64,000 nucleotides of DNA from Nguyenibacter vanlangensis (GCF_038719015.1 NZ_CP152276.1:4357501-4421500); one strand, 5' to 3'. Positions 8,265-19,576 are shown, numbered from the stretch's first letter. A program made the numbers and translations. The notes: generated by a model not told the origin, from the sequence alone.

Positions 8265-11200
8265 TCAGACATCCTGTTGGGAGAGAGGAGCACGCCGGCC
8301 CATCAGGCCGGCGGTCAGGGAGAGGTAACGGGCGCGGCACCAGGCGCCGAGCCGGTCGAGATAGAGATAGACGACCGGCGTGGTAAACAGCGTCAGCGCC
8401 TGGCTGACGACCAGCCCGCCGACGATGGCGATCCCCAGCGGGCGCCGCAGTTCCGAGCCATAGCCATGGCCCACGATCAGCGGCAGCGCCCCCAGGGCGG
8501 CGGCCAGGGTCGTCATCATGATCGGGCGGAAGCGCAGCAGGCAGGCGGTGCGGATCGCATGATGCGGGCTCGCGCCCTCGCGCTCGGCCACGATGGCGAA
8601 ATCCACCAGCATGATCGCGTTCTTCTTCACGATGCCGATCAGCAGGATCACCCCGATCATCGCGATCAGCGAGAAATCCTCCCCCGCCAGGTCCAGCGCC
8701 AGCAGCGCCCCGACCCCGGCCGAAGGCAGGGTGGACAGGATGGTCAGCGGATGGATGTAGCTCTCGTACAGGATGCCCAGCACCATATAGACCGCGGCCA
8801 GGGCGGCCAGGATCAGGATCGGCTCGTTATTGACCGATTTCTGGAACTGCGCCGCATTGCCGGCGAAGCCGCCATGGATGTCGGACGGCATATGCAGCCG
8901 GATCATCTCGGTCCGGACGATCTGCACCGCCTCGTCCAGCGGCACCCCGGTCGCCAGGTTGAAGGATACGGTGGTCGCCACCGACTGGTCCTGGTGGTTG
9001 ACCGACAGCGGCGTCAGTTGCGGCACCGTGTTCGATACGATCTGCAGCGGCACCATGGTCTCGGAACTGGTCGATACGGCCGATCCGTTCGACGCCCCGT
9101 TCCCGCCGGCCAGGCTGTTGGCGATCTGGTTGCGGAAGGACTGGCTGCTCAGGCCGGCGGCGCCGCTCGCCGCCGCCGTGCCGGGCACGCGGATCGTGTT
9201 CGCCCGCGTGCCGCCGCCGGCCGTCCCGCCGGCGGTACTGACCCAGACCTGCTTCAGGCTGTCGGGATTCTGCCAGAAGCGCGGCTCGACCTCCATCACC
9301 ACCCGATACTGGTTCAGCGCGTTATGGATGACCGACGCCGCCCGCTGGCCATAGGCGTCGTACAGCGTGTTGGCGACCAGTTGCGGCGTCAGGCTGGTGC
9401 GGGCCGCGGTATTGCGGTCCAGCGCCACGTTCAGCGCCGATCCCCCCTGCTGCACGTCCGACGAGACGTCGGTCAGTTCCGGATGCGCCTGCAATGCGCT
9501 GACCAGCTTGGGTGTCCATTCATACAGCTCGGTCGGCGAGTCCGATTCCAGCGTGTATTGATAGGCCGCGTTGCTCTGCCGCGCCCCCATGTGCAGCGTG
9601 CTGGGCGCCATGGCATAGAAGCGCGCGCCCACCATGTTGTGCAGCCGCCAGCCGATCCGCGCGATCGTCGTGCTGGGCGGATCGGCGCGTTCGGCCTTGT
9701 CCTTCAGCGAGACGAAGAAATTGGCCTGGTTCGCCGATCCGCGGCCGCCGATGAAGCTGACCACGTCGGCCACGTCCGGATCCGCCAGGATGGCGCGCTG
9801 CACCAGGTCCATATGGCGGGTCATGGCCTGGAAGGAAATCGACTGGTCCCCCATCAGGCGGCCCATCAGCAGGCCGGTATCGCTGTCGGGGAAGAACCCC
9901 TTGGGCATGTGGACGAACAGCGCGACCATCAGCAGCACGGTGCAGGGCAGGGACATCAGCATCACGCGCGGATGGCGCAGCGCGCCGTCCAGCATCCCGG
10001 CATAGGCACCCTGCAGCCCGTCCAGCCCCCGCTCCAGCATCCCGCCCACCCGCTGCCACAGGCCGGAGGCGGCGGCGTCCCCGCCATGCGGCCGCAGCAC
10101 CTGCGCCGCCATCATCGGGCTCAGCGTCAGCGACAGGATCATCGACACCAGGATGGTGATCGACATCGTCATCGCGAATTCATGGAACAGCCGGCCCGCC
10201 ACGCCGCCCATCAGCAGGATCGGCAGGAACACCGCGATCAGCGAGACCGAGATCGAGAAGACGGTAAACGCCACCTCCTGCGCGCCCAGCAGCGTGGCCT
10301 CCAGCCGCCCGGCGCCGGCCTCCAGGTGCCGGCTGATATTCTCGATCACCACGATGGCGTCGTCGACCACGAACCCGGTCGAGACCGTCAGCGCCATCAG
10401 CGACAGGTTGTCCAGCGAATAGCCCAGCAACTGCATCGCGCCGAAGGTCGCGACGATCGAGGTCGGCACCACGATCGCGGGGATCAGCGTGGTGCGCGCC
10501 GAACGCAGGAACACCAGCACCACCAGCACCACCAGCACGACCGAGATCACCAGCGTGTATTGCGTATCGGCCAGCGCCGCGCGAATGGTCACCGAACGGT
10601 CCAGCACGCTGTGCAACTGCACGCTGGGCGGCAGCGCGGCGCGCAGCGCCGGCAGTTGCGCATTGATCTGGTCGATCGTGCGGATCACGTTCGCGCCCGA
10701 CTGCGCGAAGATGATCGCCAGCACCGCCTGCTGCCGGTTGTAATAGCCGGCATTGCGCAGATCCTCGACCCCGTCATTCACCCGCGCCACGTCCGACAGC
10801 CGCACCGGCCGGCTGTTGTGATAGGCGACGATCAGGTCGCGATAGGCCTGGGCCTTGCTGGCCTGGTCGTTGGTATCCAGCGTGAAGCGATTGTCGTTCT
10901 GGTCGATGAAGCCCTTGGGCGTATTGGCATTGGCCGAGGCCAGCGCCGCGCGCACGTCCTCGAACCCGATCCCGAATTTATAGAGAGGCAGCGGATTCAT
11001 CTCGACGCGCACCGCCGGCAGCGAACTGCCGCCGACCTCCACCTGGCCCACGCCGCGGATCTGCGACAGGTGCTGCTGCAGGATGTTGGTCGTCATGTCG
11101 TACAGCGCCGGCATCGGCTGCGTCGTCGATGTCAGCGCCAGGATCATGATCGGCGCCCCGTTCGGGTTCGCCTTGAAATATTGCGGATTCTGCCGCAGCG

Positions 11201-11564
11201 ACGTCGGCAGGTCGGCGCGCGCCGCCTGCAGCGCCGCCTCGACGTCGCGCGCCGCCCCGTTGATGTCGCGGTTCAGCGAGAACTGCAGCGTGATCCGCGC
11301 CTGCCCCTGCGTCGATTGCGACGTCATCTCGGTCACGTCGGCGATCGACCCCAGCCGGCGCTCCAGCGGGGCCGCGACCGAACTGGCGACCTCCTCGGGC
11401 GATCCGCCCGGCTGGCGCGCCATGACCTGGATCACCGGGAAATCGACGTTCGGCAGGTCCGCGACCGGCAGCGCGTCATAGCCGATTCCCCCCGCGATCA
11501 TCAGCGCCAGGGTCAGCAGCATGGTCGCCACCGGCCGCTGGACGAACAGGCGGACGGGATTCAT
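8265..11564 (-). CDS. RND multidrug efflux permease (MdtC-like)
   Basis: An inner-membrane proton-driven RND transporter (1099 residues) with twelve transmembrane segments and two large periplasmic loops. The N-terminus ([20 protein letters not shown]) and the proton-relay aspartates ([12 protein letters not shown]401-D402) are present; the lysine of the relay is in [14 protein letters not shown] glycine/serine/alanine-rich insert of about 60 residues lies in the second periplasmic loop (around residues 780-840) and makes it longer than usual. It overlaps the preceding RND gene by 4 bp. Two different RND subunits in one operon is the MdtBC arrangement, in which they form a heteromultimer. Confidence 0.93.
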   Translation of the reverse strand: MNPVRLFVQRPVATMLLTLALMIAGGIGYDALPVADLPNVDFPVIQVMARQPGGSPEEVASSVAAPLERRLGSIADVTEMTSQSTQGQARITLQFSLNRDINGAARDVEAALQAARADLPTSLRQNPQYFKANPNGAPIMILALTSTTQPMPALYDMTTNILQQHLSQIRGVGQVEVGGSSLPAVRVEMNPLPLYKFGIGFEDVRAALASANANTPKGFIDQNDNRFTLDTNDQASKAQAYRDLIVAYHNSRPVRLSDVARVNDGVEDLRNAGYYNRQQAVLAIIFAQSGANVIRTIDQINAQLPALRAALPPSVQLHSVLDRSVTIRAALADTQYTLVISVVLVVLVVLVFLRSARTTLIPAIVVPTSIVATFGAMQLLGYSLDNLSLMALTVSTGFVVDDAIVVIENISRHLEAGAGRLEATLLGAQEVAFTVFSISVSLIAVFLPILLMGGVAGRLFHEFAMTMSITILVSMILSLTLSPMMAAQVLRPHGGDAAASGLWQRVGGMLERGLDGLQGAYAGMLDGALRHPRVMLMSLPCTVLLMVALFVHMPKGFFPDSDTGLLMGRLMGDQSISFQAMTRHMDLVQRAILADPDVADVVSFIGGRGSANQANFFVSLKDKAERADPPSTTIARIGWRLHNMVGARFYAMAPSTLHMGARQSNAAYQYTLESDSPTELYEWTPKLVSALQAHPELTDVSSDVQQGGSALNVALDRNTAARTSLTPQLVANTLYDAYGQRAASVIHNALNQYRVVMEVEPRFWQNPDSLKQVWVSTAGGTAGGGTRANTIRVPGTAAASGAAGLSSQSFRNQIANSLAGGNGASNGSAVSTSSETMVPLQIVSNTVPQLTPLSVNHQDQSVATTVSFNLATGVPLDEAVQIVRTEMIRLHMPSDIHGGFAGNAAQFQKSVNNEPILILAALAAVYMVLGILYESYIHPLTILSTLPSAGVGALLALDLAGEDFSLIAMIGVILLIGIVKKNAIMLVDFAIVAEREGASPHHAIRTACLLRFRPIMMTTLAAALGALPLIVGHGYGSELRRPLGIAIVGGLVVSQALTLFTTPVVYLYLDRLGAWCRARYLSLTAGLMGRRAPLSQQDV

Positions 11565-14500
11565 GTCGCCGACCGGACCGCCGCGTCACCGCCGGGCGCG
11601 CCGCCACGGCGGCGCAGGCGCAGGCTGATCCGGTCCATCAGCAGATAGATGACCGGGGTGGTGAACAGGGTCAGCAACTGGCTGACCATCAGCCCGCCGA
11701 CGATGGCGATGCCCAGCGGGCGCCGCAGCTCGGACCCGGTGCCGCTGCCGATCATCATCGGCAGCGCGCCCAGCATGGCGGCCAGGGTGGTCATCAGGAT
11801 CGGCCGGAAGCGCAGCATGGCGGCACGATGGATCGCGCGCATCGGCGCCAGCCCCTCGACCCGCTCGGCCTCCAGCGCGAAATCGATCATCATGATCGCG
11901 TTCTTCTTCACGATGCCGATCAGCAGCACCAGCCCGATGATCCCCATCACGTCCAGCCCGGCGCCGCTCACCTGCAGCGCCAGCAGCGCCCCCACCCCGG
12001 CGGAGGGCAGGGTGGACAGGATGGTGACCGGATGGATGAAGCTCTCGTACAGGATGCCCAGCACGATATAGACCGCCACCAGCGCCGCCAGCACCAGCCA
12101 CAGCTCGTTGCCCAGGCTGTTGCGGAACGCCGCCGCCGTGCCCTGGAACGCGGTCTCGAAGCTGGCCGGCAGGTGCATCGCCCGCTCGACCCGATCGATC
12201 GCATTGGTCGCCTCGCCCAGCGCATAGCCCGGCGCCACGTTGAACGAGACCGTGGTGGCCGGGAACTGCCCCACATGGGTGATCAGCAGCGGCGCCGTGC
12301 CGCGCGTGACCGTGGTCACCGCCGGCAGCGGCACCAGGCCCGAGGTCGGCGAACGGGTCGGCCCCGTGCTGCTGCCGCCCGAATTGCCGCCGATCCCCGG
12401 CAGATACAGCTTGCCCAGCGACGCCAGGTCCTTCTGGAAGGCCGGATCGGCCTCCATGATCACCCGATACTGGTTCGACTGGGTATAGATCGTCGAAATC
12501 TGCCGCTGGCCGAACGAATCATACAGCACGTTGTCGATCGTCTGCGGCGTGATCGAGTACCGCGCCCCGGTGGTGCGGTCCAGCGTCACGTGCGCCACCA
12601 GCCCCTCGGCCTGCAGGTCGGACGTCACGTCGGCCAGCGCCGGCTCCTTCTGCAGCGCCGCGACGAATTTCGGCACCCAGGTGCGGAACTGGTCGTAATC
12701 GGGGTTTTCCAGCGAAAACTGGTACTGGGTGGCCGCCACCGTGGTGTCCAGCGACAGGTCCTGCACCGGCTGCAGATACAGGCTGGCGCCCGGGATGTCG
12801 GCGACCTCCTGCTGGATGCGGGCCGCGATCTGGCGCGCCGTCTCGCTGCGTTCGTCATGCGGCTTCAGGTTGATCAGGAACCGCCCCTGGTTCAGCGTCA
12901 TGTTCTGGCCGTCGATGCCGATGAAGGACGACAGGCTGACTACGTCCGGATCCTGCAGGATGCGCTTGCCCAGTTCCTGCTGGTGGGCCGCCATCGCGTC
13001 GAACGACGTCGTCTGCGCCATCACCGAAATGCCCTGCAGCACGCCGGTATCCTGCACGGGGAAGAAACCCTTGGGAATGAACCAGGCCAGCACGCCGGTC
13101 AGCGCCAGCGTGCCCACGAAGACCAGCATCGTCAGGATCTGGTGGCGCAGCACCACGTCCAGCGCCCGGCCATAGGCGGCGATCACGCCTTCGGTCCAGC
13201 GCTCGACCGTGGCCGACCAGCCATGGGCGCCCGGCCCGTGCGGCCGCTCGCTCAGCAGGCGGGCGCACATCATCGGCACCAGGGTCAGCGAGACGATCGC
13301 CGAGATGATGATCGTCACCGACAGGGTGATGGCGAATTCATGGAACAGCCGCCCCACCACGTCGCCCATGAACAGCAGCGGGATCAGCACCGCGATCAGC
13401 GACACGGTCAGCGAGATGATGGTGAAGCCGATCTCCCCCGCGCCCTTCAGCGCCGCGGTCATGCGGTCGTCGCCCATCTCGATATAGCGGGCGATGTTCT
13501 CGATCATGACGATCGCGTCGTCGACCACGAACCCGGTGGCGATCGTCAGCGACATCAGCGACAGATTATCCAGCGAGAAGCCCAGCAGGTACATCACCGC
13601 CAGCGTGCCGACCAGCGACAGCGGCACCGACAGGCTGGGAATGATCGTCGCCGGCACGTTGCGCAGGAAGACGAAGATCACCGCCACCACCAGCGCCATG
13701 GCCAGCCCCAGCTCGAACTCGACGTCGGCGACCGAGGCACGGATCGTGGTCGTCCGGTCGGTCAGCGGCGTGATCGTGATCCCGGGCGGCAGCGACTGGC
13801 GCAGTTGCGGCAGCGCGTATTTGATGTTGTCGACGACCGAGATCACGTTGGCGCCCGGCTGGCGCTGCACGTTCAGTACCAGCGCCGGCGTGCGGTTCGA
13901 CCAGGCGGCCAACTGGGTGTTCTCGGGTCCCTGCACCACGCTCGCCACGTCGCGCAGCCGCACCGGCCCGCTGTTCTGATAGGCGATGACCTGGTTCAGC
14001 AACTGGTCCACGCCCGCGATCTGCCCGTCGACCCGCAGGGTCGCCGCCTGCTGCGCCCCGTCGAACGTCCCGGTGGGCGAATTGACGTTCACATTGCCGA
14101 TCGTCGTGCGCAGCGTGTCCATGTCCAGGCCGAACGAGGTCAGCTTCGGCACGTTGACCCGCACCCGGATCGCCTTGCGGTTGCCGCCCGACAGCGTGAC
14201 CAGGCCCACGCCGGAAATCTGGCTGATCTTCTGCGCCAGGCGCGTATAGACATAATCCTCGACGTCGGTCAGCGGCATCGTCTTCGAGGTGATGCCCAGG
14301 GTCAGCACCGGCGTGTCCGCCGGGTTCACCTTGGCATAGATCGGCGGCGCCGGCAGGTCGGAGGGCAGCAGCATCTGCGCCTGGTTGATCGCCGCCTGGA
14401 CCTCCTGCTCCGCCACGTCCATCGACATCGTCAGCCCGAAGCGCAGGGTCACCAGCGACGCCCCGCCCGAGGATTGCGACGTCATCTGGTCCAGCCCCGG

Positions 14501-14722
14501 CATCTGGCCGAACTGCGTCTCCAGCGGCGCGGTGACCGAGGTAGCCATCACGTCCGGCCCCGCGCCGGGATAGAAGGTCTGGACCATGATGGTCGGATAT
14601 TCGACCTGCGGCAGCGCCGAGACCGGCAGGAAATGATAGCCCAGCATGCCCGCCAGCATGATGGCCAGCATCAGCAGCGTCGTGGCGACGGGACGTTCGA
14701 TAAACAGGCGGGACGGATTCAC
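11561..14722 (-). CDS. RND multidrug efflux permease (MdtB-like)
   Basis: Second RND pump subunit (1053 residues), paired with the downstream MdtC-like subunit. N-terminus [20 protein letters not shown]; relay aspartates D401-D402 in [15 protein letters not shown]-terminal half again contains [19 protein letters not shown] short [17 protein letters not shown] linker occurs near residue 790. Start ATG 14722 lies 45 bp after the adaptor gene. Known MdtBC pumps export bile salts, novobiocin or flavonoids; the substrate here cannot be read from sequence. No two-component regulator (BaeSR-like) sits beside the operon in this window. Confidence 0.93.
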   Translation of the reverse strand: MNPSRLFIERPVATTLLMLAIMLAGMLGYHFLPVSALPQVEYPTIMVQTFYPGAGPDVMATSVTAPLETQFGQMPGLDQMTSQSSGGASLVTLRFGLTMSMDVAEQEVQAAINQAQMLLPSDLPAPPIYAKVNPADTPVLTLGITSKTMPLTDVEDYVYTRLAQKISQISGVGLVTLSGGNRKAIRVRVNVPKLTSFGLDMDTLRTTIGNVNVNSPTGTFDGAQQAATLRVDGQIAGVDQLLNQVIAYQNSGPVRLRDVASVVQGPENTQLAAWSNRTPALVLNVQRQPGANVISVVDNIKYALPQLRQSLPPGITITPLTDRTTTIRASVADVEFELGLAMALVVAVIFVFLRNVPATIIPSLSVPLSLVGTLAVMYLLGFSLDNLSLMSLTIATGFVVDDAIVMIENIARYIEMGDDRMTAALKGAGEIGFTIISLTVSLIAVLIPLLFMGDVVGRLFHEFAITLSVTIIISAIVSLTLVPMMCARLLSERPHGPGAHGWSATVERWTEGVIAAYGRALDVVLRHQILTMLVFVGTLALTGVLAWFIPKGFFPVQDTGVLQGISVMAQTTSFDAMAAHQQELGKRILQDPDVVSLSSFIGIDGQNMTLNQGRFLINLKPHDERSETARQIAARIQQEVADIPGASLYLQPVQDLSLDTTVAATQYQFSLENPDYDQFRTWVPKFVAALQKEPALADVTSDLQAEGLVAHVTLDRTTGARYSITPQTIDNVLYDSFGQRQISTIYTQSNQYRVIMEADPAFQKDLASLGKLYLPGIGGNSGGSSTGPTRSPTSGLVPLPAVTTVTRGTAPLLITHVGQFPATTVSFNVAPGYALGEATNAIDRVERAMHLPASFETAFQGTAAAFRNSLGNELWLVLAALVAVYIVLGILYESFIHPVTILSTLPSAGVGALLALQVSGAGLDVMGIIGLVLLIGIVKKNAIMMIDFALEAERVEGLAPMRAIHRAAMLRFRPILMTTLAAMLGALPMMIGSGTGSELRRPLGIAIVGGLMVSQLLTLFTTPVIYLLMDRISLRLRRRGGAPGGDAAVRSAT

Positions 14723-14767
14723 GCGGGATTCTCCGGCATGGGACGACGGACCAGGGGGCGGGCGCGC

Positions 14768-16213
14768 TTACGGCTGGCCCTGGGACTGGCCCTGGGACTG
14801 GCCTGGAGACTGACCCTGGGGCTGGCCCCCCGACGGAGCCTGACCCTGGCCACCCTGATTCTGGCCACCATTGCCCTGGCCGCCATCATGCCGGCGATGA
14901 TGCCAGCCGCCCGCGCCAGGCTGCGTGCCGCCGCCGTTCGCGCCCGCCGCCGGCGCGCCGGTGGCGATCGTGTTGCCGGCCGCGGGGATGGTGATCTTCG
15001 CGCCGGCATGCAGCCGGTCGGTCCCGTCGGTCACCACGCGCTCGCCCGCCTTCAGGCCCGATCGCACGACCACGACGTCGCCATGCGTCGGCCCGGTCCT
15101 GATGTCGCGGATCGCCACCGTGTCGTCGGGCTGCACGACATAGGCGAACGGCCCGTTCGGGCCGGTCTGCACCGCCGTGGTCGGCACCAGCAGCACGTTA
15201 TGCTCGGTATTCACCAGCAGGTGCGCGTTGACGAACTGGTTGGGGAACAGCGTCTCGTCCTGGTTCGGGAAGATCGCGCGCATGCGCACCGTGCCCGTCG
15301 AGGTATCGATCTGGCTGTCCAGCACAGTGACGGCACCGTCGGCGATCTTGCGCGTATTGCTGCTGTCCCAGGCCGCGACCGGCAGGGCCACGCCGCTGCG
15401 CAACCGGTCCGCCACCGCCCCCAGCTCGGTCTCGGGCAGGGTGAAGATGACCGAGATCGGCTGCATCTGCGTCAGGATCACCAGCCCGTTGGTCTGCCCC
15501 GCGGTAACGTAGTTGCCCATGTCGACCTGGCGGATGCCCACCCGCCCGTCGACCGGCGCGGTCACGTGGCAATAGATGATCTGCAGCTTCTGGTTGTCGA
15601 CCTGGGCCTGGTCGACCTTCACCGTGCCTTCCAGTTGCGCCACCTTGTATTGCTGGTCCACGGTCGTCTGGGCGGCGATGCTGTTCTGGTGCGACAGGCG
15701 CAGATAGCGCTGGTAGTCGATGCGCGCCTGGTCGAGCTGCGCGCGGTCCGACGCCAGTTGCCCCTCATATTGCTCCAGCGCCACGTCGTACGGCCGCGTG
15801 TCGATCATCGCCAGCAGGTCGCCCTTCTTCACATGCTGGCCTTCGGTGAACAGGACCCGCGTCAGATAGCCGTCCACCCGCGGCTGGACCGTCACGGTGG
15901 TGATGGGCACCACGGTGCCCAGTTCGGTCAGTTCGATCGGCATGTCGCCGCTATGCACGCTGGCCACCGCCACCGGCTGGGCCCCGGTGTTCGCATGGCG
16001 GCCATGGCGCCCGCCGCCCGTCGGCGCGTGCGGCCGCAAAAAGGCCGCGGCGATCACTCCGGCGCCGACCAGCGCGGTCCCCCACAGCAGGAAGCGGCGC
16101 CGCCGCCTGCCCCGGGCAGGGGCCGTGCCGGTCCCGGCCGCATCCGTCCGCCCCGGACCGGGCGGCGTCTGGTGCGCGGGCGTGTCCGAGGGGTCCAGTG
16201 TCGGTTTGTCCAT
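14768..16213 (-). CDS. RND efflux periplasmic adaptor (MdtA-like)
   Basis: Periplasmic membrane-fusion protein (481 residues from ATG 16213) linking the RND pair to the outer-membrane channel. It has an N-terminal proline/arginine-rich cytoplasmic tail, one membrane anchor (FLLWGTALVGAGVIAAAFL), a biotinyl-lipoyl half motif (VDGYLTRVLFTEGQHVKKGD), a coiled-coil hairpin and a beta-barrel domain. The last 60 residues are a low-complexity G/Q/N tail encoded partly by a 12-nt tandem repeat (14774-14821), unusual for this family. A GAGGAA site lies upstream of 16213. First gene of the operon. Confidence 0.92.
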   Translation of the reverse strand: MDKPTLDPSDTPAHQTPPGPGRTDAAGTGTAPARGRRRRRFLLWGTALVGAGVIAAAFLRPHAPTGGGRHGRHANTGAQPVAVASVHSGDMPIELTELGTVVPITTVTVQPRVDGYLTRVLFTEGQHVKKGDLLAMIDTRPYDVALEQYEGQLASDRAQLDQARIDYQRYLRLSHQNSIAAQTTVDQQYKVAQLEGTVKVDQAQVDNQKLQIIYCHVTAPVDGRVGIRQVDMGNYVTAGQTNGLVILTQMQPISVIFTLPETELGAVADRLRSGVALPVAAWDSSNTRKIADGAVTVLDSQIDTSTGTVRMRAIFPNQDETLFPNQFVNAHLLVNTEHNVLLVPTTAVQTGPNGPFAYVVQPDDTVAIRDIRTGPTHGDVVVVRSGLKAGERVVTDGTDRLHAGAKITIPAAGNTIATGAPAAGANGGGTQPGAGGWHHRRHDGGQGNGGQNQGGQGQAPSGGQPQGQSPGQSQGQSQGQP

Positions 16214-16580
16214 GGTGGTCAGGTCTTCCTCAAATCCTACGACGTCCGCCGATGACGTTTGCGTCTCAACACGCGCTCTGCCGGCACTGTGTAGCAGGTA
16301 CACCGGCAAATGATGTTAAATCCCTCTTATAGTCGGTGTAGAAATGTAACAGTTTGTCGGTGGCCGCCCAAGATCCGCCTCAAGATCCGCCGGCACGCTT
16401 TTTCGACGCCGCGCCCATGCCGCCATGTCGCATTTTCACCCTGGCGGATGGCGGGATCGTGGCGGAAGCGATAGCCTTGCCCCGCGGGTCGTCCCGCCGG
16501 CCCCGCCCAGGCGCGCAACCCCGGCCCGGCCGATCCGTTTTCGACCCCAAGGCGGCATGATCCGAAACAGGAGGAAATGC
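16214..16580. other. Divergent intergenic region between efflux operon and stress protein
   Basis: No convincing gene. On the minus strand TATAAG (complement of 16327-16332) could be a -10 element for the efflux operon. An 11-bp CAAGATCCGCC is duplicated at 16369-16379 and 16381-16391. A 68-codon open frame at 16354-16560 starts with GTG, lacks a ribosome-binding site and looks random. Expression signals for the plus-strand gene at 16581 must also lie here; only its ribosome-binding site is clear. Confidence 0.5.
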
Positions 16581-16889
16581 ATGACGGACTCCAGCAACGA
16601 GGCATTCGCCGATAAGGCGGAAGGCGCGGTCCAGGAAGGCGTGGGCAAGCTCAAGGACGCGGCCGGCGGCCTGACCGGCGACCTCGGCCTGCAGGCCGAA
16701 GGCAAGGCCGACGAGATCGCGGGCGTCGCCCGCCAGGAATTCGCCGATCTGTACGAGGAAGGCGAAAGCCGCATCGAGCAGGCCGTTCTGTTCATCCAGG
16801 ACCGTCCCCTGGTCTCGGTCGGGATCGCCGCCTGCATCGGCCTGCTGCTCGGGCTGCTGGTCCTGCCGTGGCGCAAGGCGAAGGCCTGA
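16581..16889 (+). CDS. CsbD-like/DUF883-like stress protein with C-terminal anchor
   Basis: A 102-residue protein. The N-terminal half (FADKAEGAVQEGVGKLKDAA, then GLTGDLGLQAEGKADEIAG) is typical of CsbD-like general stress proteins. The C-terminal half (LFIQDRPLVSVGIAACIGLLLGLLVLPWRK) matches the DUF883/ElaB anchor: a helical amphipathic stretch then one transmembrane segment. ATG 16581 follows AGGAGGA at 16568-16574. The role is presumed to be envelope or ribosome-linked stress protection; the exact function of such CsbD-DUF883 fusions is not established. Confidence 0.85.
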   Translation: MTDSSNEAFADKAEGAVQEGVGKLKDAAGGLTGDLGLQAEGKADEIAGVARQEFADLYEEGESRIEQAVLFIQDRPLVSVGIAACIGLLLGLLVLPWRKAKA

Positions 16890-16914
16890 ATTTCCTCCGC
16901 CCTTCGCCCCGGTC

Positions 16915-17033
16915 GAGTCGCAAGCGGGACAATTTTTTTCCGTTTGAAAGGACTCGTCGTGGAATCAGCATCTTGCGCAACATGGCGTAAAGATGGTTTC
17001 CATCCAGTCAGGACGTGATTCGGTGTGCGAATC
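16915..17033 (+). promoter_or_regulatory. Cluster of five GANTC (CcrM) sites upstream of rnhB-ccrM
   Basis: GANTC occurs at 16915-16919 (GAGTC), 16951-16955 (GACTC), 16962-16966 (GAATC), 17017-17021 (GATTC) and 17029-17033 (GAATC), all in the spacer before the rnhB-ccrM pair. At about two-thirds G+C one such site is expected roughly every 300 bp. GANTC is the target of CcrM, encoded two genes downstream, so methylation-dependent autoregulation is a natural inference. Confidence 0.55.
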
Positions 17034-17074
17034 GGGCGGCGGCGCCCGATGCGCCACCGATCGGGAAGGGGTGG

Positions 17075-17722
17075 ATGCCGGATTACGCGCGTGAGTTGCA
17101 GCATGGCGGCCGAGTCGCCGGGGTGGACGAAGTCGGACGCGGACCGCTGGCCGGGCCCGTGGTGGCGGCCGCGGTGATGTTCGAATCCGGCGTGCCGCGC
17201 CGGCTGGCCGCGCTCCTGGACGATTCCAAGAAATTGAGTCCGCCGGCGCGCCTGCGCGCCTATGCCGCGCTGCGGGCCGCGCGCGGCGCGCATGTCGCAG
17301 TGGCGGCCGCCTCGGTCGCCGAAATCGCGCGCCTCAACATCCTGCACGCCGCTTTCCTGGCCATGCGCCGCGCGGTGGCGCGCCTGCCCTGCGCGCCCGA
17401 CATGGTGCTGGTGGACGGCAACGCCGCGCCCGATTTCGGCTGCCCGGTCGAATGCGTCGTCGGCGGCGACGGCGAATGCCTGTCGATCGCCGCCGCCTCG
17501 ATCGTCGCCAAGGTCACCCGCGACCGGCTGATGGAGCGGCTGTCGCGGCGCTGGCCCGCCTATGGGTGGGAACGCAATGCCGGCTACGCCACCGCCGCAC
17601 ATCGCGACGCGCTGCACCGGGCCGGCGCCACGCCGCACCATCGCGACGCGTTCGGCACGGTCCGCCAGTTGGCGCTCGACCTGGCCGCGCGGCAGGATTC
17701 CGGCCTCGGGGCGATGTCATGA
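17075..17722 (+). CDS. rnhB: Ribonuclease HII
   Basis: RNase HII (215 residues from ATG 17075) removes RNA from RNA-DNA hybrids and single ribonucleotides from DNA. The active-site acidic residues are in [14 protein letters not shown] (D18, E19), MVLVDGN and [21 protein letters not shown] follows the first motif. I prefer ATG 17075 because GGAAGGGG lies at 17063-17070; an in-frame GTG at 17015 would add 20 residues. Its stop overlaps the ccrM start by 4 bp (ATGA), a common alphaproteobacterial pairing. Confidence 0.93.
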   Translation: MPDYARELQHGGRVAGVDEVGRGPLAGPVVAAAVMFESGVPRRLAALLDDSKKLSPPARLRAYAALRAARGAHVAVAAASVAEIARLNILHAAFLAMRRAVARLPCAPDMVLVDGNAAPDFGCPVECVVGGDGECLSIAAASIVAKVTRDRLMERLSRRWPAYGWERNAGYATAAHRDALHRAGATPHHRDAFGTVRQLALDLAARQDSGLGAMS

Positions 17723-18879
17723 GCGGCGCCGTCCTGATGGAACTGCCCCTCGACCAGATCCTGCGCGGCGACTGCGTCGAGGTGATGCAGACCTTGCCCA
17801 CGGGTTCGATCGACTGCATCTTCGCCGATCCGCCATACAATCTGCAGTTGCGTGGCGAACTGCGCCGCCCCGACGACAGCGTGGTGGACGGCGTCGACGA
17901 CGATTGGGACAAATTCGCCGATCTCGCGGAATATGACCGCTTCACCCGCGCCTGGCTGGCCGAAGCCCGGCGCCTGCTGCGCAAGGACGGCACGATCTGG
18001 GTGATCGGCTCGTATCACAACATCTTCCGCCTCGGCGCCATCCTGCAGGATCTGGGATTCTGGATCCTCAACGACATCATCTGGCGCAAATCCAACCCGA
18101 TGCCGAATTTCCGCGGCCGGCGCTTCACCAACGCGCACGAGACCCTGATCTGGGCGGCGCGCGGGCCGGACAGCCGCTATCGCTTCAACTACCAGGCGAT
18201 GAAGGCGCTGAACGACGACGTGCAGATGCGCTCGGACTGGTACCTGCCGCTCTGCACCGGGGGCGAGCGGCTGCGCAACGCCCACGGGCTGAAACTGCAC
18301 CCGACGCAGAAGCCCGAAAGCCTGCTGCATCGCGTGCTGATCGCTTCGACCAATGTCGACGACATCGTGCTCGACCCGTTCGCCGGCACCGGCACGACCA
18401 CCGCCATGGCCCGCCGCCTGCGCCGCCGCTATATCGGCATCGAACGCCACCCGGACTATGCCGAGGCCGCGATAGGCCGCGCCCGCCGCGAACGCCCGGT
18501 GCCGCTGGACAGCGTGCTGACCACGCCGGCCAAGCGCGAAATCCCGCGCATCCCCTTCGGCAGCCTGGTCGAACGCGGCCTGCTGCCCGCCGGCACCCTG
18601 CTCTACGATCGTCAGAAGCGCGTCTCGGCCACCGTCTCGCCCGACGGCACACTGGTCAGCGGCACGCAACGCGGCTCGATCCACAAGCTGGGGGCCCTGC
18701 TGACCAACGCGCCGTCCTGCAATGGCTGGACCTTCTGGCACCTGCAGCGCGACGACCGGATGATCCCCCTCGACACGCTCAGGGGCGAAGCGCTGACCCA
18801 GGACGGTAACGTCCAGGACAGCCACGTTCAGGACGGCAACATCCAGGCAGGCGACGTCCAGGACGGCGGCACGGGCTGA
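17719..18879 (+). CDS. ccrM: Cell-cycle-type adenine DNA methyltransferase (GANTC)
   Basis: CcrM methylates adenine in GANTC and couples gene expression to replication in alphaproteobacteria. The order of motifs, catalytic DPPYN (residues 37-41) before the AdoMet-binding FAGTG (221-225), defines a beta-class enzyme. The C-terminal CcrM-specific domain ([18 protein letters not shown], then [13 protein letters not shown] and NGWTFWH) is present and distinguishes it from restriction-type methylases. The last 25 residues are a QDGN-like tail encoded by a 15-nt tandem repeat (from 18799) and are not part of the family. It overlaps rnhB by 4 bp and has a GANTC-rich upstream region. Confidence 0.93.
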   Translation: MSGAVLMELPLDQILRGDCVEVMQTLPTGSIDCIFADPPYNLQLRGELRRPDDSVVDGVDDDWDKFADLAEYDRFTRAWLAEARRLLRKDGTIWVIGSYHNIFRLGAILQDLGFWILNDIIWRKSNPMPNFRGRRFTNAHETLIWAARGPDSRYRFNYQAMKALNDDVQMRSDWYLPLCTGGERLRNAHGLKLHPTQKPESLLHRVLIASTNVDDIVLDPFAGTGTTTAMARRLRRRYIGIERHPDYAEAAIGRARRERPVPLDSVLTTPAKREIPRIPFGSLVERGLLPAGTLLYDRQKRVSATVSPDGTLVSGTQRGSIHKLGALLTNAPSCNGWTFWHLQRDDRMIPLDTLRGEALTQDGNVQDSHVQDGNIQAGDVQDGGTG

Positions 18880-18955
18880 CACCCCGCGCGCCTCACCCGC
18901 CGTCAGTCACCATCCAGGGGGCATTCGTCCCGGGGGCATCGTCCAGGCTGGCGGG

Positions 18956-19576
18956 TCAGCTCCCGCCGAAGCCCAGAAAGCCGATTTCGGGCTGCGCCGT
19001 CCCGCCATCCTGGGCATAGCGGTGGGTCGCCGTCACCATCACGCCGCTGCCGCGCTTGCCGTGGCTGCTGCCGTTGATGCTGATATGGCCGCTGCCGTTG
19101 CGCATCTCGACGCCCGAATTGGTCGTCGACGCCGCGATCACATGGCCGTCGTTCAGCGTGCGCAGCGACAGCAGCAGAAAGGTGATGTCGTTGCGGTTCA
19201 GGTCGATCGCCATGTCCAGCGGCGTCTGGCCCAGCACGTTGTGCGCTTCCATGTCCGCGCCACGGTTCAGCGCCTCCTTGGCCGCGTTCAGGCTGCCGCG
19301 ATTGACCGCGTCGAACAGCGCGTCGGTCGGGTTCATGTCGCCATTGGCGTGCCCGGCGACCTCCTCGTTGGATTCCGCGCCGGGCAGGGCGGCCGGCGGG
19401 GCCGCGGCCTTGGCGGCACGGCGGGCCTCGGCCTGCTTGGCGGCGTCGGCCGCCTCGGCCTCGGCCTCCGCGTCGTCGTCGCTCTGGGCGTGGGCGAACT
19501 GCATGGGGGCGACAAACACCGCTCCGCCGGCCAGCAGCGCGATGAATAGAAGGCGGATGGCGTTTCTGGCAATCAT
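18956..19576 (-). CDS. Secreted ankyrin-repeat protein
   Basis: A 206-residue protein with a signal peptide (LLFIALLAGGAVFVAPMQFAH, cleavage near AHAQ), an acidic then alanine/lysine-rich linker (DDDAEAEAEAADAAKQAEAR), and ankyrin repeats (DALFDAVNRGSLNAAKEALN and GQTPLDMAIDLNRNDITFLL). The C-terminal 70 residues are glycine- and serine-rich with no known domain. ATG 19576 is chosen because the signal peptide begins there; the open frame extends further upstream without a plausible start. Probably periplasmic; partner unknown. It converges on ccrM with a 76-bp gap holding no clear terminator. Confidence 0.75.
   Translation of the reverse strand: MIARNAIRLLFIALLAGGAVFVAPMQFAHAQSDDDAEAEAEAADAAKQAEARRAAKAAAPPAALPGAESNEEVAGHANGDMNPTDALFDAVNRGSLNAAKEALNRGADMEAHNVLGQTPLDMAIDLNRNDITFLLLSLRTLNDGHVIAASTTNSGVEMRNGSGHISINGSSHGKRGSGVMVTATHRYAQDGGTAQPEIGFLGFGGS

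Noticed and set aside
8223..11648. A 1141-codon open frame on the plus strand opposite the RND pump gene
   Set aside because: It is the antisense shadow of a high-G+C gene: extremely rich in R, H, Q, D and G, no recognisable domain, and the minus-strand RND protein is complete and conserved.
11828..16255. A 1475-codon plus-strand open frame across the second RND gene and the adaptor
   Set aside because: Same antisense artefact, spanning two real genes and their spacer; composition is non-protein-like.
16354..16560. Small open frame in the efflux/stress-protein spacer
   Set aside because: GTG start without ribosome-binding site, proline/arginine-rich, no similarity to known families; part of it is a tandem duplication.
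18799..18873. CRISPR-like direct repeats at the 3' end of ccrM
   Set aside because: Units are 15 nt, directly adjacent, without spacers, and stay in the ccrM reading frame; it is a coding tandem repeat.
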